A stretch of 5,294 bases of DNA, from NCBI GenBank assembly GCA_037131655.1, contig JBAXQP010000191.1:1-5294 (forward strand). The letters are read 5' to 3'. How positions within the stretch are numbered: position 1 is the first letter of the stretch; every line of letters begins with the position of its first letter. A program made the translations under genes and the position numbers. This DNA comes from a bacterium (GTDB lineage Bacteria; Armatimonadota; Fimbriimonadia; Fimbriimonadales; JBAXQP01). The notes beneath the pieces are model-generated. The model was not told the DNA's origin and did not search any database. It worked only from the letters and a program-made list of their open reading frames with translations. Positions 1 to 5,294 of the stretch are shown piece after piece.

Positions 1-2486
1 ATTCGGCGCTTATGGACTGCGTCGTGAAACAGCTTTTCGAAATGGCAGTCACCAAGGCGCGTCAAGAGATGCCTGGTCATACTGATGTTGAACCTGAAAT
101 TGCAGTTGTTGCGACTGGCGGATATGGACGCCGAGAGCTTTCGCCCTATTCCGACCTCGACCTCACTTTCATCCCCTATCAAGACGGTGATCCGTTCCTC
201 GATGCTATCGTTCGCCACATGTTCCGCAGCGTAATGGATGTCATCATGACCCGGGCAGGCGTTGAAGTCGGTTATGCTTATCGTCTCATGGATGACTGCG
301 CTCAACTTGATTCAAAAACGCGCACAGGATTGGTCGATATGCGGCTAATCGCAGGCAGTCGAAGCCAATATGCCAGGTTCGATCAGTCTTTTTGGGCGGT
401 ATTCAATCCCACTGATTTTATCTTTGAAAAGGTGAGCGAATATGAGGCGCGTCATCTTAAATTTGGTAACACACCCCATCTGGCGGAACCTAATCTCAAA
501 GAAATCGCTGGTGGAATACGCGATTTTCATGTAGCCCGATGGATGGCGCAGGTTCGATATAACTCGCCTATCTACCAAATCTGGCAAGTGCTCTGCGACA
601 ATGGCGCTATTAGCGACGAAGAGTCGAAGCGATTAGGCGAGGCGTTTGAATTCCTGACAAGAGTGCGCAACCACTTGCACTGCTTGGCCGGAGAGCAGCG
701 CGATATCCTAGCCCGAACCCGACAGGAGATCATTGCTGAAAAGCTCGGTTATCAAGCCAAGCCTGGCTATTCACCGGCTGAACCGCTGATGCATGATCTT
801 TATCAACACATGTATGACTTGTTCCGACTTTGCCGCCACATCGTTCGTTATATTGCGGAAAGTAAATTGTTTTTGAGCATCGGATTAGATTGTGAACATG
901 GGGAAATCGCACCCGCCAATAAGTCACTGGAGCGTGAATCGCCTCTCTGGACCGTTTGGGCTTGCCGAATTGCCCAGCAGTATAATATCAAGCTTAGCCT
1001 TGCGACCCAGGTGCTTATAGAAGAAGTAATATCCGAAACTCCTCAAATGCCGAATTGGGGAGAGGCGGGTCGGTTGATGATGGAAATCCTTTCCCAACGC
1101 GGCAAAGTAGCCGAGACCCTTCGCCTGATGGCCGATCTGGGAGTATTGGGCTGGATAGTTCCTGACTTCAACGCCATTCATCATCTCATTCCCTACGATT
1201 CCTCACATGAGTTTTCAGTAGGCGAGCATACCCTTCGTGCGATTGCTTATCTTGATGAGCTTATGGATGATGAAGCTCAGGAGCAAACCGACCTCAGACA
1301 TTCGCTTCAATCACTCGTTCGGCCCGAGGCGCTTTATCTGGCAATGCTCTATCATGATGCAGGGAAAGGCGATCCAATCAGGCCGCATCCGGAAGTAGGC
1401 GCAGAACTCGTCGGCAAGGTCGCCGATTTATGGGGATGGGATTCGAAGGCGAAAGAAGATGCTATCTGGCTAGTTCAAAATCACTTAGTAATGGCTCAAA
1501 CCGCACGCCAACGTGACCTTACCCTCGATCACACTATTCGCGATTTCACCAAAGTAGTGGATGACCCCGAGCGGCTTCAGATGCTCTACTTGTTGACCTA
1601 TGCCGATACAAAAGGCGTTGCTGCGCGCATCTGGACACCTCTTCAGGCGCACTTTGTGGGTGAACTTTATATGAGGGCTCTCAGGGCGCTTAAATCGGAA
1701 GATGACGTCCCCGATATCGGTGGTTTTCGTCGAAGACTTATGCGCGAATTGAACCCAGAGAACACCGACGAGAGCATCGTAGCCGAGCACATCCAAAACA
1801 TGCCTCCCAACTATCTGCTCAACACCCCACGCGAGCAAATGGCGCTGCATATCGCTTATGTCGAAAAGGCCAAGAAGGGCGAACCGGTCATCGACTTCTA
1901 TCACCCACCCGCTTCAGCGCATACCGAACTTACGATCGTCACTCCCGATGATCCTGAACCGGGTCTTTTGAGCAAAATTACAGGCTGTCTCTATGCGGCT
2001 GATTTAGATGTGCATGCCGCCTATGTTTTCACTCGCCAGGGCGAGTCGCCGATTGCGCTCGATACTATTTGGGTCGATTTCAGAGGCAGGCAGCTTTCAT
2101 CGGCCAAGTGCAATGAGGTCAAAGGCTTTTTGGAGAAAGTGTTGACGGGAAAAACCACTGTAGCGCAGTTAGTTCGCAAACGCGGCAAAGACCCTGATAC
2201 ACTTCAAACCGCCTTCAAAGTAAAAGTCCAAGCTGGAGCAACTGATGTACATGCCCTGGTCGATGTTCAAACGCCTGTAGACAGAGGGGTACTCTACCGC
2301 ATCTCCCATGCTCTATCCAGTATCGGTTGGAACATCCACAGCGCCCGCCTGGGTCTCTGGGCAGGCCGAGCCATCACAAGTTTCTATGTAACCGACGCCA
2401 ACGACGGCATCATCTCCCCCGAGGAAACCGAGCAAATCAACGCTCTCCTCCCCCCCGCCGAAAAACAAGCCAGCCCGTTTGGGTAG
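1..2486 (+). CDS. glnD: [Protein-PII] uridylyltransferase / uridylyl-removing enzyme (GlnD), 5'-truncated by window edge
   Basis: GlnD senses glutamine, uridylylating PII proteins (GlnB/GlnK) when glutamine is low and removing UMP when it is high; it is cytoplasmic. Residues are numbered from the ATG at base 12. A nucleotidyltransferase motif lies at 36-51 (GGYGRRELSPYSDLDL, with D48 and D50 as likely metal-binding aspartates). The GlnD linker motif AGGIRDFH is at 166-173. An HD hydrolase domain follows, with H399, H406, H448-D449, K452 and H459. Two C-terminal ACT domains at about 638-710 and 746-815 are the expected glutamine sensors. The frame stays open from base 3 to the ATG at 12, there is no ribosome site in the 11 bases before it, and family members carry several dozen more residues ahead of the GGYGR motif. 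The true start is therefore probably upstream. The usual GGDHS stretch after the HD motif reads RPHPEVG here. No glnB, glnK or glnA is visible nearby. Confidence 0.93.
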   Translation, partial: SALMDCVVKQLFEMAVTKARQEMPGHTDVEPEIAVVATGGYGRRELSPYSDLDLTFIPYQDGDPFLDAIVRHMFRSVMDVIMTRAGVEVGYAYRLMDDCAQLDSKTRTGLVDMRLIAGSRSQYARFDQSFWAVFNPTDFIFEKVSEYEARHLKFGNTPHLAEPNLKEIAGGIRDFHVARWMAQVRYNSPIYQIWQVLCDNGAISDEESKRLGEAFEFLTRVRNHLHCLAGEQRDILARTRQEIIAEKLGYQAKPGYSPAEPLMHDLYQHMYDLFRLCRHIVRYIAESKLFLSIGLDCEHGEIAPANKSLERESPLWTVWACRIAQQYNIKLSLATQVLIEEVISETPQMPNWGEAGRLMMEILSQRGKVAETLRLMADLGVLGWIVPDFNAIHHLIPYDSSHEFSVGEHTLRAIAYLDELMDDEAQEQTDLRHSLQSLVRPEALYLAMLYHDAGKGDPIRPHPEVGAELVGKVADLWGWDSKAKEDAIWLVQNHLVMAQTARQRDLTLDHTIRDFTKVVDDPERLQMLYLLTYADTKGVAARIWTPLQAHFVGELYMRALRALKSEDDVPDIGGFRRRLMRELNPENTDESIVAEHIQNMPPNYLLNTPREQMALHIAYVEKAKKGEPVIDFYHPPASAHTELTIVTPDDPEPGLLSKITGCLYAADLDVHAAYVFTRQGESPIALDTIWVDFRGRQLSSAKCNEVKGFLEKVLTGKTTVAQLVRKRGKDPDTLQTAFKVKVQAGATDVHALVDVQTPVDRGVLYRISHALSSIGWNIHSARLGLWAGRAITSFYVTDANDGIISPEETEQINALLPPAEKQASPFG

Positions 2487-2515
2487 GGGTTTAAAACAAA
2501 AGGCATAGCCAGAAG

Positions 2516-2564
2516 TGTCATTACGAGGAGATTGCCAAGGGTACGATCAATCTTCGCAATGACA
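2516..2564. repeat. Imperfect inverted repeat, REP/MITE-like palindrome
   Basis: The left arm TGTCATTACGAGGAGATTG (2516-2534) pairs with the reverse complement of the right arm, TGTCATTGCGAAGATTG (2548-2564). There is one A/G difference and a two-base bulge (GG), and the loop is about 13 bases. It lies between the convergent ends of glnD and the cytochrome gene. The TGTCATTGCGAGG-type outer end resembles short palindromic repeats dispersed in many bacterial genomes; that comparison is from memory, not from a search. It could also fold in RNA and act as a weak bidirectional 3'-end hairpin, but no clear T-run follows it in the plus direction. Confidence 0.6.
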
Positions 2565-2642
2565 AGTTCAAATACGTAATGTAAATTCCGATATCTTACT
2601 AATTACCCGAAGCTTGCCTCTTGCCTCTCTCCCAAATCCTCC

Positions 2643-3917
2643 TCACTTTAAACTCCTCAGATAATTAGCCAAAGCTTTGAGCTGTTGGGGAGTGTAGCGG
2701 TTTGAGAAACCGGGCATTGTTGAGGCGGGGCTTACACTTCTTGGGTCTTGCAGGTGTTTGATGTGCCAATTGATGTCGGGGAACTCTGTTCCGACATGGT
2801 CGAGGATTGGCCCAACGCTTCCCCCTTTGCCGTTAATGGAATGACAATTGGCGCAAGAACCCTGCCGGAAGAGTATCTGCCCCTGCGCAGCTAGCTGTGG
2901 ATCGGCCGGAGGAAATTTACTGAAATCTTGATGGATCGGTGTACTGGCGGATGGCATACCGGCGAATTGGGCAACGGTAGCTTGGCCTTTTCTTGGGACA
3001 AAAAATGGGATTATCAGAAGCGCAAGGCCGAAGATGCCTATCATGACCACGATTTGAACCCATAAAGAGGCTCTCTCTTTTGAACCTTTATCTAGCCAAG
3101 GCAAGGCAAAAATGAATAGAAATGCGAGTGCTGGGATGACAGCGGTCGCAACAAATGCGGCGTTCGGGGCATTGTTTTGAACTATTACCAGCATCGCATG
3201 AAGCGGAAGGATGTACCATTCCGGTCTATCAGAAGGGCTGTTAAAATCGCCAATTTTGACTGCTTGATAAAATGGAGGTTGTAAGGTCATAGCCATAATC
3301 ACGGCTGCCAAAATCCCTAAACCCACTAATAACAGGGCAGATTTTGTCAATTTATACCCGGCAATTCGCCAGTAAGCTAACAGGATTGCAGTCAAAACAA
3401 CCGTCACTATCGGCAGTAGGAGGCCGTGTGCTAGATACCAGATATGAAGCGTCTGAGGTCCAACCGATGCGCCGCCTCTCAGTAATTTAGCGATTAATGA
3501 GCCTACTATCGGAAGACTCTCGGCTATCCCTGTCTCCGTGACCGCTGTTCGGACGGCATGAATATCCCATGGCAGTAAATGGCCGGTAAGCTGAAAAAGA
3601 ACGATTACTAAGAAGAAAATCGGCCATATTACCCAGATTTGCCACTGCATTCGGCGATAGGCTCCACTTAGCATTAAATTTACCAAATATACAGCCACGA
3701 AGATGATTAACAAAGCGGAAAGCCAATGGTGTAACCCTAGGACAAAGCTAAAAAGTCGGGACGCGCGAATAACTTCGACGCTTCCAAACGCATGCGCCGC
3801 CGTCGCGTGGTATTGCGACATGAGGATGATGCCGGTGATAAGCTCCAGTACAACAAACAAAACAAGCGCCCAACCGACAGAACGATTAATGGACGAACCG
3901 CGATCTTCTGTATTCAT
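2643..3917 (-). CDS. Cytochrome b6 / subunit IV / cytochrome c fusion protein, n-side haem b ligands missing
   Basis: A 424-residue membrane protein related to quinol:cytochrome c reductases. The cytochrome b6 part has helices near 13-35, 55-83, 94-115 and 156-185, with family motifs TGHLLPWD (111-118) and LPIVGS...LLRGGASVG (135-153). The subunit IV part has helices near 192-213, 252-275 and 286-307, and the quinol-site motif PEWY at 232-235. A Pro/Ser-rich linker leads to a class I cytochrome c domain (about 337-424) with CANCH at 355-359 and probable axial Met M401 in STMPGF. By homology the c domain faces outside the cytoplasm. H63 and H164 match b6 ligands H86 and H187; the partners of H100 and H202 are Y77 and L179. 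No Rieske gene is adjacent. The start ATG overlaps the mpg stop and has an AAGGA site 7 bases upstream. Bacillus uses separate QcrB and QcrC (subunit IV-cytochrome c); here all parts are in one chain. Family assignment is firm; function as a normal bc complex is doubtful. Confidence 0.9.
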   Translation of the reverse strand: MNTEDRGSSINRSVGWALVLFVVLELITGIILMSQYHATAAHAFGSVEVIRASRLFSFVLGLHHWLSALLIIFVAVYLVNLMLSGAYRRMQWQIWVIWPIFFLVIVLFQLTGHLLPWDIHAVRTAVTETGIAESLPIVGSLIAKLLRGGASVGPQTLHIWYLAHGLLLPIVTVVLTAILLAYWRIAGYKLTKSALLLVGLGILAAVIMAMTLQPPFYQAVKIGDFNSPSDRPEWYILPLHAMLVIVQNNAPNAAFVATAVIPALAFLFIFALPWLDKGSKERASLWVQIVVMIGIFGLALLIIPFFVPRKGQATVAQFAGMPSASTPIHQDFSKFPPADPQLAAQGQILFRQGSCANCHSINGKGGSVGPILDHVGTEFPDINWHIKHLQDPRSVSPASTMPGFSNRYTPQQLKALANYLRSLK

Positions 3918-4543
3918 CTTTTCTTCCTTTCAGCCATTGGCTCTTTAGACCTATCCCTTTTCGAGACTGAGGGACTACTCTTGACATAAAAACGCCAGGG
4001 TAACTCCTGGGCATTACTGATGCCGATGCGAGTTGTTTGAATAACATTCTCATCCGGCGCCGGTTCACCTTGAGCGATGATTAGGGGGCCATTCATTAAA
4101 TCAGCGCCATCTAATGCTCCTTTAATCCCCAACGCTTTGCATAAATTAGCAGGGCCAGAACACAAACGATTAATATTTCGCTCTGTCGGCCGATTCTCCT
4201 GCATGATTTCAATGCCTTCAATTGGTTCTAATGCTCTGATGAGAACCGCATCAGATTCACCCTCAGGTTGAGTAACTGCATTAATACACCAATGTATGCC
4301 ATAGATTAAATAAATATAAGCATGACCTGGAGGTCCCCACATTGAGGCATTGCGTAAAGTTTTGCCTCGAAAAGAATGGCTAGCGGGATCGATAAGACGA
4401 TAGGCTTCAGCTTCGACAATTCGACCGGCGACCAATCCTTTCGGAGATTGGAAAGCTAATATTTGCCCCAAAATCTCCCTTGCGGATTGAACAGTCGGTT
4501 GCAGATAAAACTCAATTGGAAGCGGGATTAACTCAATGCCCAT
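3914..4543 (-). CDS. mpg: 3-methyladenine DNA glycosylase, AAG/Mpg family
   Basis: A 209-residue base-excision repair enzyme that removes alkylated or deaminated purines (3-methyladenine, hypoxanthine) by hydrolysing the N-glycosidic bond. Family signatures are intact. VEAEAY at 43-48 holds the catalytic Glu (E46, equivalent to human AAG E125) and a base-stacking Tyr (Y48). DPASHSFRG follows (52-60, H56), then RNASMWGPPGHAYIYLIYGIHWCINAV (64-90). AVLIRALEPIEG, LCSGPANLCKALGI and the C-terminal PWRFYV block are also present. Length is normal for the bacterial family; the C-terminal tail is rich in Lys, Arg and Ser. The ATG is preceded by a strong GGGAGG site. Its TGA shares the ATGA overlap with the cytochrome fusion downstream, so the two are probably cotranscribed. 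It is divergent from the GyrI-like gene. The pairing of a repair glycosylase with a cytochrome has no obvious functional logic. Confidence 0.95.
   Translation of the reverse strand: MGIELIPLPIEFYLQPTVQSAREILGQILAFQSPKGLVAGRIVEAEAYRLIDPASHSFRGKTLRNASMWGPPGHAYIYLIYGIHWCINAVTQPEGESDAVLIRALEPIEGIEIMQENRPTERNINRLCSGPANLCKALGIKGALDGADLMNGPLIIAQGEPAPDENVIQTTRIGISNAQELPWRFYVKSSPSVSKRDRSKEPMAERKKR
3925..3929 (-). promoter_or_regulatory. Ribosome binding site of the cytochrome fusion gene
   Basis: On the minus strand the sequence AAGGA (3929-3925) lies 7 bases before the ATG at 3917-3915, inside the last codons of the upstream mpg gene. It supports this start and independent or coupled re-initiation at the ATGA overlap. 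Confidence 0.7.
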
Positions 4544-4550
4544 TCGTCAA

Positions 4551-4556
4551 CCTCCC
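4551..4556 (-). promoter_or_regulatory. Strong ribosome binding site of mpg
   Basis: GGGAGG on the minus strand (4556-4551) lies 7 bases before the mpg ATG at 4543-4541. This is a near-ideal Shine-Dalgarno match and fixes the start codon. Confidence 0.8.
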
Positions 4557-4760
4557 GTTTGATTTTATCAGATAGCACGATGAAGAAGTTGATTGAATTT
4601 TACCGCCAACTATTAGAAATCGAATCTCCGTAGGCCTTTGAGCACGTTTCTCTCAACGTTATAGATCCAGACTCTTCGGCAGTTATCGGATCGTAAAACT
4701 ATTCTTTCTTTGAAAACTAGCACTCTATCCACACAAAAGCCAATAGAGCCATAATCATAT
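4557..4760. other. Divergent intergenic region, presumed to hold the promoters of mpg and the GyrI-like gene
   Basis: About 200 AT-rich bases separate two divergent genes, so both promoters should lie here. No convincing -35/-10 pair is seen. CATAAT (4750-4755) with TCCACA (4728-4733, 16-base spacer) faces the plus gene, and TAAAAT (minus, 4567-4562) faces mpg. Each would start transcription inside the gene's own ribosome site, so neither is accepted. A 5-bp inverted repeat (GATCC 4664-4668, GGATC 4688-4692) is too short to call an operator. No ORF or RNA gene was recognised. Confidence 0.5.
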
Positions 4761-4765
4761 AGAGG
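4761..4765 (+). promoter_or_regulatory. Ribosome binding site of the GyrI-like gene
   Basis: AGAGG (4761-4765, continuing as AGAGGTG) lies 5 bases before the ATG at 4771. Two further in-frame ATGs at 4777 and 4780 would be 11 and 14 bases away, so the first ATG is preferred. Confidence 0.55.
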
Positions 4766-4770
4766 TGTAG

Positions 4771-5277
4771 ATGAGTATGATGGGGAAACTTGAGCCTAGG
4801 ATTATCGAGATGCTGCCGCAGAAGGTGGCGGTGGTTTATTCTAAAGGCGATCCCAATAATGTCGGCCAGCTTGTGATGGGGGCGTTATTTGGCTCGGTAT
4901 TTAAACTGAAAATGAGCAAGAAAAAGGAAGGGCTGGATTTTAAGGTTACCGGACTTCGAGCGCGATGGCCTGATGCGCATTTAGTCCCTAAAGATGAGTG
5001 GCAAGGCATTTGGGCACTGCCAGTTCCCGATTGGGTGACGGAACTTCCACAAAAAACGCCAGAAGTCGAAGTTTGCCTCGAAACATGGGAATACGGCACA
5101 GTCGCCCAAATTCTCCACCTCGGTCCCTATAGCGAGGAAGGCCCGACGATCGAACGCTTACATGCATTCATAAAAGAAGCCGGCTACCAACTTGCCAGCC
5201 CACATGAAGAGGAATACCTCACCCGCCCCGACGCCAAAGAGCAAAAGACAATTATTCGGAACGTTGTGAAGAGATGA
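4771..5277 (+). CDS. GyrI-like small-molecule-binding domain protein (SAV2435-like)
   Basis: A 168-residue soluble protein with no signal peptide or membrane segment. It matches the stand-alone GyrI-like (AraC effector-binding-like) fold, made of two repeated SHS2-type halves. The N-terminal half has EPRIIEMLPQKVAVVYSKGD (8-27), a helix at about 31-48, and a WQGIWALP strand (77-84). The C-terminal half has VAQILHLGPYSEEGPTIERL (111-130), the helix HAFIKEAGY (131-139), and the closing HEEEYLTRPD...KTIIRNVVKR (145-168). The GPYSEEGPT and HxEEYL blocks are the most diagnostic. Relatives bind hydrophobic or cationic drugs, and some SAV2435-type members hydrolyse cyclopropanoid genotoxins; the substrate here is unknown. 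No DNA-binding domain is attached, so it is not a transcription factor by itself. It is slightly shorter than many members (around 200 residues). It is divergent from mpg, and its TGA overlaps a downstream ATG. Confidence 0.8.
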   Translation: MSMMGKLEPRIIEMLPQKVAVVYSKGDPNNVGQLVMGALFGSVFKLKMSKKKEGLDFKVTGLRARWPDAHLVPKDEWQGIWALPVPDWVTELPQKTPEVEVCLETWEYGTVAQILHLGPYSEEGPTIERLHAFIKEAGYQLASPHEEEYLTRPDAKEQKTIIRNVVKR

Positions 5278-5294
5278 CCATCCTGATCCTAGGG
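5274..5294 (+). CDS. Possible start of a downstream gene, cut by window edge
   Basis: The ATG at 5274-5276 overlaps the TGA of the GyrI-like gene (ATGA) and opens a frame reading MTILILG to the end of the window. The hydrophobic first strand is compatible with a Rossmann-like fold. Seven codons cannot identify a family. The upstream site is weak (GGA about 13 bases away, GAAGAG directly adjacent), so initiation would depend on translational coupling. Confidence 0.35.

Noticed and set aside
1485..1904. 139-codon open frame on the minus strand within glnD
   Set aside because: It lies entirely opposite a well-supported GlnD coding region and shows no recognisable motif, so it is an antisense shadow.
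2474..2500. CCCGTTTGGG followed by AT-rich sequence as a terminator of glnD
   Set aside because: The stem is only three to four pairs and overlaps the coding end, and no T-run follows on the plus strand.
2613..2626. Direct repeat CTTGCCT x 2 downstream of the cytochrome gene
   Set aside because: Two short copies in a pyrimidine-rich stretch, with no sign of a larger array.
3703..3989. Open frames on the plus strand across the cytochrome/mpg junction
   Set aside because: Low-complexity antisense translations of two firmly identified minus-strand genes.
4562..4567. TAAAAT on the minus strand as a -10 box for mpg
   Set aside because: It has no -35 partner at normal spacing, and the predicted start would fall inside the GGGAGG ribosome site.
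4664..4692. Inverted repeat GATCC / GGATC in the divergent spacer as an operator or hairpin
   Set aside because: Only five paired bases with a 19-base loop, which is expected by chance.
4728..4755. Possible plus-strand promoter TCCACA - 16 bases - CATAAT before the GyrI-like gene
   Set aside because: The -10 fits well, but transcription would start near 4762, inside the ribosome binding site. The -35 matches only four of six bases.

Overview
The window holds four substantial genes and the first codons of a fifth. Its organism cannot be fixed from the sequence. Base composition is intermediate. It combines a GlnD-type nitrogen sensor, a cytochrome b of the b6/menaquinol-reductase type and a SAV2435-like GyrI-domain protein. 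This points to a free-living bacterium outside the best-studied groups, with an Armatimonadota- or Firmicutes-related lineage as a weak guess.

Layout. Bases 1-2486 (+) carry the 3' portion of a PII uridylyltransferase/uridylyl-removing enzyme (GlnD), whose 5' end is almost certainly outside the window. A 156-bp gap between convergent genes follows and contains an imperfect palindrome (2516-2564) that looks like a dispersed short repeat. On the minus strand, transcribed from about 4557 towards 2643, are a 3-methyladenine DNA glycosylase (Mpg/AAG family, 4543-3914) and a large cytochrome b-cytochrome c fusion (3917-2643). These two overlap by four bases (ATGA), so they look like a translationally coupled pair. 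A 214-bp divergent spacer leads to a plus-strand GyrI-like ligand-binding protein (4771-5277). Its stop overlaps the ATG of a further gene cut off by the window edge.

The part most worth attention is the cytochrome. One polypeptide appears to combine the four-helix cytochrome b6 part, the three-helix subunit IV part with an intact PEWY motif, and a monohaem cytochrome c. Compared residue by residue with cytochrome b6, it keeps the first histidine of each haem-ligand helix (H63, H164). It lacks both second histidines (Tyr at 77, Leu at 179), which together would hold the n-side haem bH. The n-side glycine of helix C is Trp (W98), and the arginines close to the two retained histidines are also replaced. 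This suggests a cytochrome b family with a single haem b and a reworked or non-canonical electron path. No Rieske gene is visible beside it.

The genes do not form one pathway. GlnD (nitrogen status), Mpg plus cytochrome (base-excision repair and membrane electron transfer) and the GyrI-like protein (small-molecule binding or detoxification) are three separate transcription units.
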